64,000 nucleotides of DNA from Actinomycetaceae bacterium (GTDB lineage: Bacteria; Actinomycetota; Actinomycetes; Actinomycetales; Actinomycetaceae), in contig JAQYDG010000004.1 of NCBI GenBank assembly GCA_028724265.1, positions 496,001 to 560,000 on the forward strand, read 5' to 3'. The notes under the pieces were generated by a model, which was given only the letters and a program-made list of their open reading frames with translations, made no database searches and was not told the DNA's origin. Both the position numbers and the translations under genes were made by a program. Shown one piece after another: positions 23,747 to 32,917 of this stretch. Position 1 is the first letter of the stretch. Each line of letters opens with the position of its first letter.

Positions 23747-25078
23747 TTAAGCAACAGTCGCCTGGACGAGATGACCGAAACCACGCATCACAATTGCACC
23801 CTCGCTAGAGTCCACAAACAGCGACTGACCGACGTTGAGTGCCATCGTTTCTTCATGTGTCGAGACCTGCGCTGCCCCTTCAACGCACACGAGCGTCCTA
23901 GGCCCAGATCCCGGTATCGGAACAAAAATCGATGCATCCGTCAAACGGATTGACGAGAGTTGAAAATCATCGACTGGAGCGTAGAACGTTGACACATATC
24001 TCGATTCGATTTCAGGTGCGATGCGAATCGGCGGCGCGGCCTGGGTAGAGACGATCCGTAGGAGCTCTGGCACATCGACGTGTTTATTCGTCAAACCTGC
24101 GCGCAGCACATTATCAGAATTTGCCATAATCTCCACGCCCAGCCCAGAAATATAGGAATGCACCATGCCTGCGGGCAAAAACAGCGCCTCCCCCGGCCTC
24201 AACAGCACGGGGTTCAACAGCAAAGATGCGATGACGCCAGGATCATGCGGATACTTTGACGCGAGCACCTGCACCACGTCATCAGAGGCACGGGAAGGAC
24301 TCACGCCACGGCGCGACTGGCAGCCCTGCGCAACAGCACTGATTGCCTCAGGCATTCGCGCAGAAGGGTCAGAGAGCAAAAACTCGAACGCTGGGCGAAC
24401 ACCACGGGATCGGATGAGCTGTGCAACAGCGTCAACCACAGGGGTATTCACGCCCTCTAAGACGGAGAGGATACGCCGAGGCGCCCGAAAACCTGCCAGC
24501 GCGAAAAAAGGGGAAAGCGCATAGATCAGTTCTGGCTTGTGGTTCGCATCCTTATAGTTGCGTGTGTGTGATGAACGCGGAACCCCCTGACGCTCCTCGC
24601 GCTCAAACCCTTCCTGCGCTTGCTCTAAAGAGGGGTGCACTTGTAATGACAACGGTTGATCAGCTGCGAGCAGTTTGAGCAGATACGGCAGTTCACCGTG
24701 AAAATGCTCTGCCACGTCCTGCCCAAGAATCTGCGTCGGGCGGCGTGCAATATAGGCGCGCAGCGTCTCATCTTCCGGGCATTGCGCTGCCGCACATACC
24801 GTCGTGTCTACACCCGTTTCCACGCCTTGCGCTCTGCGCACACCCGATACCTCGCTGTTGCCTGTCGAGCTTTTGACGCGCTCCGGCGTGGTATACAAGT
24901 CTTCATTTCTGACGAATAAGGCAGCCGTGTCTGCCGTCAGATAAGCAGAAGCATCAGGATGGGCACCGAACCATACTTCAGCAACAGGGTGGTCAGCAGG
25001 CGGCAAACCGAGCAATCCTGGGATCGCACTCACCGAGCCCCAGCTGTATGCCCGCACATTCCCGATCAGCCTTTTCAA
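23747..25078 (-). CDS. manA: mannose-6-phosphate isomerase, class I
   Basis: 443 residues, similar to actinobacterial ManA. It interconverts fructose-6-P and mannose-6-P, feeding GDP-mannose for glycans and glycolipids. Family marks are the N-terminal RAYSWGS, the zinc-site segments LSLQVHPS (His) and YKDANHKPELIYAL (Glu/His), and the second cupin with EALFLPAGMVHSYISG (His). A Gly/Ser/Arg-rich insertion lies between about residues 60 and 100. The first codon is TTG; AAGGA stands about twelve bases before it and no better start matches the conserved N-terminus. Downstream of the DUF3027 gene by a 37-bp gap, probably co-transcribed. Confidence 0.94.
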   Translation of the reverse strand: MKRLIGNVRAYSWGSVSAIPGLLGLPPADHPVAEVWFGAHPDASAYLTADTAALFVRNEDLYTTPERVKSSTGNSEVSGVRRAQGVETGVDTTVCAAAQCPEDETLRAYIARRPTQILGQDVAEHFHGELPYLLKLLAADQPLSLQVHPSLEQAQEGFEREERQGVPRSSHTRNYKDANHKPELIYALSPFFALAGFRAPRRILSVLEGVNTPVVDAVAQLIRSRGVRPAFEFLLSDPSARMPEAISAVAQGCQSRRGVSPSRASDDVVQVLASKYPHDPGVIASLLLNPVLLRPGEALFLPAGMVHSYISGLGVEIMANSDNVLRAGLTNKHVDVPELLRIVSTQAAPPIRIAPEIESRYVSTFYAPVDDFQLSSIRLTDASIFVPIPGSGPRTLVCVEGAAQVSTHEETMALNVGQSLFVDSSEGAIVMRGFGHLVQATVA

Positions 25079-25115
25079 TCCCGCCCATCCTTAGCTCTGC
25101 AGTTTTCATCACAAG

Positions 25116-25961
25116 CTACGCAGCCTCGCCCTCGCGCGAAATGACGTCCACGTGCACATCATCGCCTGAATCCGCGCTCGAATGCAGCACTTCCAGATCC
25201 GCTTCGTTCAGCACAGGCTCGGACGGTTCCCACATCTTCGTGCGATGCGCAATATCTGTTTCTGAGTGTGCACCGCAGCCGTGATCGAGCGATACGACGT
25301 GCCCATCGTAGGGGCTCCACTCGTTGGCACACACACCGAAAAGCTGGCGGGCAGATCCGCCCATCACCATCAGGAACCCACACGTTGAACAACGAGCCCG
25401 CGCAGCCCTCGTGGCCGGCGAATCTGGACCGGCGTCACCCGAGTACCAGCGTTGAAAAGCTTGGGCACGCCCCTGCGCGGAAAGAACCCGCGGCCGGCCA
25501 AGCCCAAGCTCAAAAATCGCAAGAGCATCCGCATCTGAACCTGTTGCCTCATACCCTTCTTCGAGCCGAGGATCGTCCGCACGGTACGGCAGCCGATCAG
25601 TCGGCCCCACGTCCTCCGGCTGCAGCCGGTCTGCCCACGGGATCCAGTCCGGCGCCAACAGCGCATCGGCGCCTGGACGCAGTGCCATTTCACCCACTGT
25701 TATTTTCCGGCTCCTCGGCGCGCGCGAGAGCGTCACAGTCCAGAACCAGCCCCGATACCCCGCTAGCAGGCATTCGAATGCGTGGGTCAATACCCGTTCG
25801 CCTTCCACGATCACGCCTGCGTGGGCACCAACGTTCTCCAGATGCGTCAGATCCGACAATGCCTCGCGCGCAGTGTCAATAGCAGCGCTGGAGGCGAGGA
25901 TTTTTTCTTTTCCGGCGTCTGAACCCGGAGTAATTCGCTTTGAATTAGGCATCAAAATCAT
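25116..25961 (-). CDS. DUF3027 family protein
   Basis: 281 residues. The central segment with GEMALRPGADALLAPDWIPW and the following ADRLQPEDVGPTDRLPY, DDPRLEEGYE matches DUF3027, an actinobacterial family usually found beside a cold-shock-domain gene. Residues C-S-T-C near 190 with C and C/H further on (FGVCANEW, DHGCGAH) look like a zinc site. The function is not known. ATG codons at 25961 and 25952 are both possible; each overlaps the end of the cold-shock gene (by 17 or 8 bases) and neither has a clear ribosome-binding site, suggesting translational coupling. Confidence 0.88.
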   Translation of the reverse strand: MILMPNSKRITPGSDAGKEKILASSAAIDTAREALSDLTHLENVGAHAGVIVEGERVLTHAFECLLAGYRGWFWTVTLSRAPRSRKITVGEMALRPGADALLAPDWIPWADRLQPEDVGPTDRLPYRADDPRLEEGYEATGSDADALAIFELGLGRPRVLSAQGRAQAFQRWYSGDAGPDSPATRAARARCSTCGFLMVMGGSARQLFGVCANEWSPYDGHVVSLDHGCGAHSETDIAHRTKMWEPSEPVLNEADLEVLHSSADSGDDVHVDVISREGEAA

Positions 25962-26319
25962 CAGCTAACGTGCGTAGAGCTTCAGCCACACGGTGGCCTT
26001 CTTTCGGATAGTGACCTTTACGCAATTGTTCAGAGGCGTGATCCAAAATTTGCAGCAGATCCTCAACGAGCACAACCATGTCCTGCGGGGAGCGCCGCTG
26101 CTTTTTCGCCAATGATTCAATTTTCGCTACAGGCTTGACGTCTAAGGCCTGGGTACCACGGCGTGTTTGAGCGACGGCATACTCCACGCGCATTCCCGCT
26201 TTGAGCCGCACACCCAGCGGGACGGAGGCCGCAGGCACATACACTTGATCTCCATTTTCGCCAGCAATAAAGCCGAAGCCTTTGTGCTCATCGAAAAACT
26301 TGACTTTCCCTACAGGCAC
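25945..26319 (-). CDS. cold-shock-domain protein with C-terminal extension
   Basis: 124 residues. Residues 1-63 form a cold-shock OB-fold (VGKVKFFDEHKGFGFIAGENGDQVYVPAASVP) with RNP1-like KGFGFI. The RNP2 region reads VYVPAAS where classical proteins have VFVH, so one RNA-stacking His is absent. A helical tail of about 60 residues follows (SPQDMVVLVEDLLQILDHASEQL), as in the actinobacterial CspA-like proteins encoded next to DUF3027. It probably binds single-stranded RNA. The start is GTG at 26319, with GAGGGA upstream. Confidence 0.9.
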   Translation of the reverse strand: MPVGKVKFFDEHKGFGFIAGENGDQVYVPAASVPLGVRLKAGMRVEYAVAQTRRGTQALDVKPVAKIESLAKKQRRSPQDMVVLVEDLLQILDHASEQLRKGHYPKEGHRVAEALRTLADDFDA

Positions 26320-26445
26320 CGAAATCCCTCTACTTGTTTTTTGTCATTCCAGATATACCAGACTTAGTTTACTGGGAAGACGCAGCAACCGCAGTTTTTC
26401 ACCTCACCCAGTTGATAGATTTGGTCTAACAACCAAGGAGGATGC

Positions 26446-28470
26446 ATGGCACACCGATCACCTCGATCACCGCGCGCGCTTGTAGCCCGCATCGTTATTG
26501 CACTCACGGCATCCCTCGCACTCGTCACTGCCGTTGTGCCCTCAATCTTCGTTCCAGCCGCACTGATTCCACCGGCATATGCACAGCCACCCGTCGATGT
26601 GTCCAGTTACGTCACCGATAAATCGGAAACGATCCCCGCCAAGCAGATGGATGCGATGACGCGGGATATTAACAGCCTCCAATCCAGCACTGGTAACGTC
26701 CTGCACGTCACGTTCGTTGACGATTTTGACGGCATGAGTTCCGATTCGTGGGCATCGGTATCCGCCCAGGAATCCGGCTTTGGATCCCGCGATGCTCTGC
26801 TGGCTATCGCTGTGAAGACCCATCAGTATTCGGTGTACAGCGGCGGAAGCGGCTTCACAAAATCAGAACTCGATTCTGCTATTGACGGTTCAGTGACCAC
26901 GCCATGGCACGAAGAAGATTGGGCTGGTGGCATCCACAAACTCGCGCAAAACCTCCGCGATTCTCTCTGGACGGCTTCAGGCACGGGCAGCTCAAACACC
27001 AGTTCAGACTCTGACGCTGTCGGCGGTTTTGTCGTCCTCGTGCTGATTGGCGGGGCGATCTGGTATTTCGTGCGCAAAAAAAAGAGAGCGAAAGCTGGCA
27101 CGCCACAAAAAACGGCGGACGGCAAGACGATAAACCTTCACGATCTGCACCAGAAGGCTGCAGAATCACTTGTTCAAGCTGACGATGGCGTTCGCGCAGC
27201 GGCAGGTGAACTTCAGTTCGCGCGCGCCGAGTTTGGTGTGCAGGCAACTCAGCAATTTCAAACCGCTGTTACCCAGGCGCAAGATCTGGTTGCACAGGCG
27301 TTCGAGTACCAGAAGAAACTGGACGATAACATTCCCGACACTGACGCTGAGAAATACCACTACAACAGCGAGATCGTTCGTCTGACGCAACAAGCACAGC
27401 AGACGATTGAAACTCAGGAATCCAAATTCCAGCATCTGCGTAACCTCGCAGCGAAGGTCGATACCAGGCTGCAGGAACTCTCGCAGCGTTCAAGCGAAAT
27501 CCGCGCCTCACTTCCCACGCTTCAAGCACAGATCACTGCACTGAGCGCGTCCTATCCCCAGGCGTCACTGAGCACGCTGGCCACCTATCCTCGTCAGATA
27601 TCCGTACTGCTCGATGCAACAAATACGTCTATTCAACAAGGACAAGTTGCCGTAGCATCTGACGATAATAACGGTGCGGTTCCTTATGCGCGTATGGCTG
27701 AAGACACGCTTCAACAGGCAGCCGGACTCGCGGACGACGTGGCGAATGCTCCGCAGAAGCTCGCTCATTCCGCGCAGCTGCTCAAACAAGGGATTGCGTC
27801 GCTTTCCGCCGATGTTGCTGACGCAGATCGGCTTGCCCCGACTGATCCTGTGATTCAACAGAAGAAGGCGGAGGCTCAAGCCGCCCTCACCTACGCGATG
27901 GCCGACGATTCTGATCCCATCAAGGCACTCACGCAGCTGGATCACGCTGAGGCTGCGATCGATGCTGCGCTCACAGGTGTTCGGAGTACTGACGAAGCAC
28001 GCCGCAAGGCTCAGCAGGTGACAGACAGGGCACGTGCCGCAGCCGAAGCAGCGCTCGATGCAGCCAATCAGATGATTGACCGATACGCCCGTTATATTTC
28101 TCGCTCCACGCGGACAGCCCTCGCCGCAGCACAACGCACCTACAGCCACGCTATGGCAACGACCGATCCCACTGCACAGGCGAGCGCCTTTGCCCAAGCA
28201 CAAACGCAAGCGCAGCAGGCACTGGATCGCGCGCAGACTGATATCGACTCCTCCCGCAGCACCGCAGGTTCTCGCGGTTCAGGTACCGATTGGGGGTCGA
28301 TGCTCGGCGGTATGATTATTGGCTCGCTCCTCTCCGGAGGCGGTCACCGCGGAGGGTTTTCCACCGGCTCGTTCGGCGGCTTCGGGGGTGCAGGATTCGG
28401 CGGCGGAGGCTTCGGCGGATCGCCCAGCGGAGAATCGTCAGGAGGAGGAGGATTTGGCGGATCGTTCTGA
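26446..28470 (+). CDS. TPM-domain membrane protein with Gly-rich tail
   Basis: 674 residues: signal peptide (about 1-46, cut near A-Y-A), an extracytoplasmic TPM domain (about 50-165, VDVSSYVTDKSETIPAKQMDAM), a membrane helix (about 190-208, GFVVLVLIGGAIWYFV) followed by KKKR, then some 350 residues of helical, Gln/Ala-rich coiled-coil sequence. The end is a Gly/Phe/Ser-rich tail (GSFGGFGGAGFGGGGFGG). AAGGAGG lies four bases before the ATG. TPM proteins next to PspA are frequent in actinobacteria and are tied to envelope stress and photosystem or membrane maintenance elsewhere; the specific role here is unknown. pspA follows after 111 bp. Confidence 0.88.
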   Translation: MAHRSPRSPRALVARIVIALTASLALVTAVVPSIFVPAALIPPAYAQPPVDVSSYVTDKSETIPAKQMDAMTRDINSLQSSTGNVLHVTFVDDFDGMSSDSWASVSAQESGFGSRDALLAIAVKTHQYSVYSGGSGFTKSELDSAIDGSVTTPWHEEDWAGGIHKLAQNLRDSLWTASGTGSSNTSSDSDAVGGFVVLVLIGGAIWYFVRKKKRAKAGTPQKTADGKTINLHDLHQKAAESLVQADDGVRAAAGELQFARAEFGVQATQQFQTAVTQAQDLVAQAFEYQKKLDDNIPDTDAEKYHYNSEIVRLTQQAQQTIETQESKFQHLRNLAAKVDTRLQELSQRSSEIRASLPTLQAQITALSASYPQASLSTLATYPRQISVLLDATNTSIQQGQVAVASDDNNGAVPYARMAEDTLQQAAGLADDVANAPQKLAHSAQLLKQGIASLSADVADADRLAPTDPVIQQKKAEAQAALTYAMADDSDPIKALTQLDHAEAAIDAALTGVRSTDEARRKAQQVTDRARAAAEAALDAANQMIDRYARYISRSTRTALAAAQRTYSHAMATTDPTAQASAFAQAQTQAQQALDRAQTDIDSSRSTAGSRGSGTDWGSMLGGMIIGSLLSGGGHRGGFSTGSFGGFGGAGFGGGGFGGSPSGESSGGGGFGGSF

Positions 28471-28581
28471 TCGCACACTCTTTGCCCCAGCTCCGATTTT
28501 AGGCACGAGAGTAGGTGGCTCCTCTCGCAAAGATCCGATACAAGATAAGAGAAAATTGAGAATATTGAGGAAAGGAACATC

Positions 28582-29337
28582 ATGGCAGAAAAGCAGTCGA
28601 TCCTCGGAAGGATCACTCAGCTGACAAAAGCAAATATCAACTCGCTCCTTGACCGCGCAGAGGATCCACAAAAGATGCTCGACCAAATGGTGAGGGACTA
28701 CACCAATTCCATCGCCGAGGCTCAGGAAGCCGTGGCCACCACGATCGGCAATTTGCGTCTGGCTCAGAATGACTACAACGAAGATGTGAATGCAGCCAAG
28801 CAGTGGGGACAAAAGGCGGCTGCAGCTGTCTCGGAAGCACAACGACTGCGCGCAGCAGGCAATGAAGATGCAGCTGCCAAATTCGACAATCTGGCAAAGG
28901 TGGCTCTCACAAAACAAATCGAATACGAAAACGAGGTGAAACAAGAAGAACCAGTACTGGCTTCACAGCAAGAGGTTGTTGACAAACTCAAGACCGGCCT
29001 TGCTCAGATGAACGATAAGCTCACCGACCTCAAACGTAAGCGCGACGAGCTCGTTGCCCGTCAACGCACTGCCCAGGCACAAAGCAAGGTTCAGGATGCC
29101 ATTTCGTCAATCAACATTATGGATCCGACCTCCGAGATTTCCCGTTACGAGGATCAGATTAAGCGTCAGGAAGCTATGGCTCAGGGCAAAGCAGAAATTG
29201 CTGCTGCGAGCCTTGAACAGCAGTTCGCTGCGCTGGAAGATCACAGCAACGACGCGGAAGTAGAGGCACGCCTTGCGGCGTTGCAGGCTGGCAATAAACC
29301 GGCACAGATCGAAGGTAAAGACTTCACCTCATACTGA
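28582..29337 (+). CDS. pspA: PspA/IM30-family phage shock protein
   Basis: 251 residues, almost entirely helical coiled coil, beginning with the amphipathic QSILGRITQLTKANINSLL and the conserved EDPQKMLDQMVRDY segment. The family assembles on the inner face of the membrane as ESCRT-III-like polymers to hold it intact under stress and, in some species, restrains its activator. GAGGAAAGG stands ahead of the ATG. Placement after the TPM gene and before a two-component system suggests an envelope-stress group. No PspBC-type partner is seen. Confidence 0.95.
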   Translation: MAEKQSILGRITQLTKANINSLLDRAEDPQKMLDQMVRDYTNSIAEAQEAVATTIGNLRLAQNDYNEDVNAAKQWGQKAAAAVSEAQRLRAAGNEDAAAKFDNLAKVALTKQIEYENEVKQEEPVLASQQEVVDKLKTGLAQMNDKLTDLKRKRDELVARQRTAQAQSKVQDAISSINIMDPTSEISRYEDQIKRQEAMAQGKAEIAAASLEQQFAALEDHSNDAEVEARLAALQAGNKPAQIEGKDFTSY

Positions 29338-29596
29338 TCCTGATCCTTCTTTCCCCGCGCTGTGACACGCACTGTGACACGCGCCGTGACGCGCCCGGAG
29401 TGGCCGATCCATTCCGAACCTTGGAGTGGACGATCCATCACCAGCCGTGACGATTCCCTCGGTGCCCATTCGGTACTCATTCCTGGGTCAGAGCCTCGAA
29501 CAGAGCCTGGATCAGGCCCACTTCAGGTTCTCGCCCAGGAATGGGCAAGCATTCACTCGATGTTCGCCCAGCACGTTCCCAGGAATCTGTACTTGA
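29338..29596. repeat. repeat-rich spacer between pspA and the two-component system
   Basis: Three 12-bp tandem units, GC(G/A)C-(T/C)GTGAC(A/G)C, fill 29357-29392. A 16-bp repeat GGAGTGG(C/A)CGATCCAT lies at 29397-29412 and 29423-29438. A perfect 10-bp inverted repeat, CATTCCTGGG (29478-29487) and CCCAGGAATG (29534-29543), flanks a 46-nt centre, and TTCCCAGGAA recurs at 29576-29585 just before the regulator gene. No gene is seen. The last elements could be an operator for the two-component genes. Confidence 0.55.
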
Positions 29597-30358
29597 ATGA
29601 ATGCTATGGATACACATAATGAAGGCACTCTGCTCGTTGTCGATGACGAGCCTTCTATCCGTGATCTCCTCTCAGCCTCCTTGCGATTCATCGGCTTCAA
29701 CGTGCTGACTGCAGCAGACGGCCACGAGGCGCTTGCCCATCAAGCCGGATCACAGATCGATCTGGCATTGTTGGACGTGATGCTGCCCGATATGGATGGT
29801 TTTGCTGTACTGCGCGAGCTGCGCCAGCGCGATCCGGAGCTCCCCGTCATCTTCCTCACGGCACGCGATGACGTGAAGGATAAGGTTCAAGGCTTGACGA
29901 TCGGCGGTGACGATTACATTACGAAACCCTTTTCCCTTGAGGAACTGACCGCACGCGTGCGATCCGTCCTTCGGCGCACACACCCAACGGACAGCGGGGA
30001 TCAGGTGCTGCGCTACCACGATTTGGAGCTGGACGAGGCCTCCTACGAGGTTCGCCGTGCTGGGAGGGAAGTAGAACTGTCCCCGACCGAGTTCAAGCTG
30101 CTTCGTTATTTGATGATCAACGCCGAACGCGTGGTGTCCAAAATGCAGATCGTCGATCATGTGTGGGACTACAACTGGAATGGGGAGATCAACATCGTCG
30201 AGTCCTATATTTCGTATCTCCGCCGCAAAATCGACTCCCCCCAAGCTTTAGGTATTACTGATCCTCAGGAGGCATCCACAATCGAGCCTTTGATTCACAC
30301 GAAGCGCGGCATCGGCTATATCCTGCGATCCTCTCGGGACGAGGTGACGCCACGATAG
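29597..30358 (+). CDS. OmpR/PhoP-family response regulator
   Basis: 253 residues. The receiver domain has acidic pocket DD at 16-17, phospho-acceptor Asp60 in LLDVMLPDMDGF, Thr88 and Lys110 in TKPFSLEELTARVR. The C-terminal winged helix (about 140-248) includes ELSPTEFKLLRYLM and the recognition helix YISYLRRKID. The sequence is closest by eye to the PhoP/TcrX group, including the GLTIGGDDYITKPFS block. It should bind direct-repeat DNA after phosphorylation by the kinase encoded 29 bp downstream. Start at 29597 or at the ATG nine bases later; neither has a strong ribosome-binding site. Its regulon is unknown; adjacency to pspA makes envelope stress plausible. Confidence 0.92.
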   Translation: MNAMDTHNEGTLLVVDDEPSIRDLLSASLRFIGFNVLTAADGHEALAHQAGSQIDLALLDVMLPDMDGFAVLRELRQRDPELPVIFLTARDDVKDKVQGLTIGGDDYITKPFSLEELTARVRSVLRRTHPTDSGDQVLRYHDLELDEASYEVRRAGREVELSPTEFKLLRYLMINAERVVSKMQIVDHVWDYNWNGEINIVESYISYLRRKIDSPQALGITDPQEASTIEPLIHTKRGIGYILRSSRDEVTPR

Positions 30359-30387
30359 CGTTACGCAGCCTCATTCGGTGACATCCT

Positions 30388-31947
30388 ATGGCGGGTAAAG
30401 GACGTATACGGCGAGCACTTTCGTGGCATTTGCTCGTCATCTTCATGGCGCTACTGATCGCAACGTTGGTTGCCATGGGCTTTTTGACGCGTGAACGTAC
30501 GCGCATGTATATGCTCAACACGATGGACGCCGCGCTCGTTTCCAGTGGGCTCAACCTCGCGTCGCAAGCAGTGAACGCAACCGTGTATAACGAGCTCACA
30601 AATGGCAGACCTGATGTGTCAAGCACACTGAACCTCTCGAATTACTACCTTGTGATTGAGCTCAAGAGTGCAAGCGGACAGGGCGCCCAGCAAGTCACAC
30701 AGGTGGCGGATTCCACGGTGCGAGCCTATGGCACCCCAGCCGATCCGGGTACCTTATTGACAACGATCACGTCCACCCCCACCACGGTCGCCGGCTCCGG
30801 CCGCTCACCAGAGTGGCGTGCAGCCGTATTCCCCATCCAAAGCAATGGCACAACGGTCGGCTCCGTGCTCATTGCTGCTCCCTTACTGCCGTCAACAACC
30901 ACGCTCGCCTTTGTGACGCAAACCGTGGCAGCTGTTGAGGTGATTATCATCATCGTTGCTGCTCTTGTGGCGTGGCTGCTGATCAGAAGGTCTTTGCAGC
31001 CTCTGCGCAGCATCGAACAAGCCACACACGCCATCGCCTCCGGAGACCTCTCCGGCCGCGTCCCCGGAGAAACTGAATCGGTGACGGAAGTCGGCATGCT
31101 TGCCCACTCGATCAACGTCATGCTCTCCCAGATTGAAGCCGCGTTTGCGGCGAAAGAGGAATCCGAGGCACATATGCGGCGCTTCGTGTCCGACGCCTCC
31201 CATGAACTGCGAACACCGCTTGCCACCGTGCGCGGGTATGCAGAGCTGTACCGCATGGGCGCAGTTGAACCAGATGCCGTCGGGAAAACGTTCGCGCGCA
31301 TTGAATCTGAAGCGCAACGCATGACAGGGCTTGTGGAAAACCTTTTGCAGCTCGCGCGGCTGGACGAGAATCGCCCCTTGGCTCTGTCCACCTTCGATGT
31401 GCTCGAACTCGCACAGACTGCCCTGGAAGATTTTGCTGTTCGGGATAGCCAGAGCCGCACCACACGATTGCTCGACCTAGCAACAGACACTGAGCCAGAT
31501 CCCGATGCCGTCGTTATGGTGCGGGCCGATCGGGATCGCGTCATGCAGATCCTCTCCAACCTCCTCACCAACGTCCTGGTGCATACTCCCGCTGGAACCC
31601 CCGTCGATATTGCAATTGGCTACTCCACAGATCCCCAGACGCCTTCGAGCAACACGTCCTCGAACATTGTGATCGATGTGCGCGACCACGGCCCAGGCGT
31701 GTCGGAGGCGAACGTCAGCCATATTTTCGAACGCTTCTTCCGCGCAGATCCTTCTCGATCCCGTCAAACAGGCGGCTCCGGCCTCGGCCTCTCAATTGTT
31801 GCTGCAATTATGGCTGCACACCACGGCACCGCCCAAGCCCTCCAGACGCCCGGCGGCGGCCTCACCATTCGGTTGGTCTTCCCCTCCCTCGACCGCATGA
31901 TGCAGGAGTTTCCGCCGCCTGAAACCTCAGGGCAGACCACGCGCTAG
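30388..31947 (+). CDS. sensor histidine kinase, partner of the PhoP-like regulator
   Basis: 519 residues: TM1 at about 13-33, an extracytoplasmic sensor loop of about 130 residues, TM2 at about 180-200, a HAMP domain (RRSLQPLRSIEQATHAIASGD), dimerisation/phospho-acceptor helix with His272 in FVSDASHELRTPLATVRGY, and an HATPase domain with N-box (ILSNLLTNVLVHT), G1 (DHGPGV) and G2 (GGSGLGLSIV). All catalytic elements are intact. It would autophosphorylate and pass the phosphate to Asp60 of the regulator encoded just upstream. The signal is not predictable. The ribosome-binding site is weak. Confidence 0.93.
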   Translation: MAGKGRIRRALSWHLLVIFMALLIATLVAMGFLTRERTRMYMLNTMDAALVSSGLNLASQAVNATVYNELTNGRPDVSSTLNLSNYYLVIELKSASGQGAQQVTQVADSTVRAYGTPADPGTLLTTITSTPTTVAGSGRSPEWRAAVFPIQSNGTTVGSVLIAAPLLPSTTTLAFVTQTVAAVEVIIIIVAALVAWLLIRRSLQPLRSIEQATHAIASGDLSGRVPGETESVTEVGMLAHSINVMLSQIEAAFAAKEESEAHMRRFVSDASHELRTPLATVRGYAELYRMGAVEPDAVGKTFARIESEAQRMTGLVENLLQLARLDENRPLALSTFDVLELAQTALEDFAVRDSQSRTTRLLDLATDTEPDPDAVVMVRADRDRVMQILSNLLTNVLVHTPAGTPVDIAIGYSTDPQTPSSNTSSNIVIDVRDHGPGVSEANVSHIFERFFRADPSRSRQTGGSGLGLSIVAAIMAAHHGTAQALQTPGGGLTIRLVFPSLDRMMQEFPPPETSGQTTR

Positions 31948-31949
31948 CG

Positions 31950-32876
31950 CTACGAAGGCTCGGGTGAGGTGCGTACTCCTGCGTCATCTCCAAAGGATGA
32001 CGAGCCATCTGGCTCCACGGGGTGAGGCGTTTTTTGATCCAACATCGCCTCGATCGCATGAACCGCGCGCGCCATGAACGCTTCAGGATCCTCGCCAGGA
32101 CGGGCATACATCGGCTTTCCGATAAATAAAAACACTTCAGAACGCAGTTTCGGGAACTTGCTTCCAACAGGCATCGCTTCGTGCCCGCCACTCATCGCAA
32201 TAGGAATCAGCGGAATTCCAATATGGCTGGCCAGCGCGGCAGCACCAGGTTTGAACGCACCCATCTTCCCCGTGCGGCTCCGCGTCCCCTCCGGAAACAC
32301 CAGAATAGGAATTCCCGCCCGAAGCAGGCGTCCCGTCATGCCTGCCGCTTCGCCTTTTTCTTTGCCGCGAGCGTGTCCCTTCCTCTCAATGGGATAGGTG
32401 TTGAAGAACAGCTTCGTCAGGCCGGCAACTGACTTTTTCTGATAGAAATAGTCTGCAGCAGCTCCGGTTGCCAGGCGTTCCGTCAACACAGGCGGCAAGA
32501 GCGAAAACACCATCGGGGCGTCGAGATGCGAGGAGTGGTTAGGAATAACAATAAACGCTCCGGTGAGCCCCTGAACATTCTCCTCGCCAAGAACGGTTGG
32601 CTTCACCACTGTTGACATGACCGGACGAGTGATCAGCGAACGAACACGGGAGCGCCTGTTTTCACGCTTTTCGTCGAAGTAGGGATCCAAGGGCTGCAGC
32701 TGCCTCCCCTGCGTCCTCGGCTGACCCCCGCTTTCCTCTGGCGCGCCCGATTGTTGTGACTTGAACGAACGAGAATCGCCTGTGCGAGAATCCCCTTCTG
32801 GAGCTAAGGAGTGCAGTGGCTCCTCGTGCGAAGCCTCCTGCGACTGCCGACGCCGCTTTCCCCGAGTAAAAAACAT
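31950..32876 (-). CDS. 1-acyl-sn-glycerol-3-phosphate acyltransferase (PlsC-like)
   Basis: 308 residues. The acyltransferase core starts near residue 90 with the catalytic HX4D box in NHSSHLDAP and continues with FPEGTRSRTGKMGAFKPGAA (the glycerophosphate-binding EGTR). It adds the second acyl chain to lysophosphatidate in phospholipid synthesis, at the inner membrane face. The first 80 residues are charged and Gln/Ser-rich, a disordered extension not found in minimal PlsC. GAGGTAAGG precedes the ATG at 32876. The 3' end is two bases from the end of the convergent histidine kinase gene, and the upstream SDR gene is co-oriented, 41 bp away. Confidence 0.9.
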   Translation of the reverse strand: MFFTRGKRRRQSQEASHEEPLHSLAPEGDSRTGDSRSFKSQQSGAPEESGGQPRTQGRQLQPLDPYFDEKRENRRSRVRSLITRPVMSTVVKPTVLGEENVQGLTGAFIVIPNHSSHLDAPMVFSLLPPVLTERLATGAAADYFYQKKSVAGLTKLFFNTYPIERKGHARGKEKGEAAGMTGRLLRAGIPILVFPEGTRSRTGKMGAFKPGAAALASHIGIPLIPIAMSGGHEAMPVGSKFPKLRSEVFLFIGKPMYARPGEDPEAFMARAVHAIEAMLDQKTPHPVEPDGSSSFGDDAGVRTSPEPS

Positions 32877-32917
32877 CCGCCTTACCTCTTCCGATACCTG
32901 GCTGTGCCGAGATCCGA

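Noticed and set aside
27076-27083. A8 run in the TPM gene, and A7 near the start of the helicase-like gene (18040-18046)
   Set aside because: Both are explained by Lys or Phe codons; A/T runs of this length slip far less than G/C runs and give no strong switch signal.
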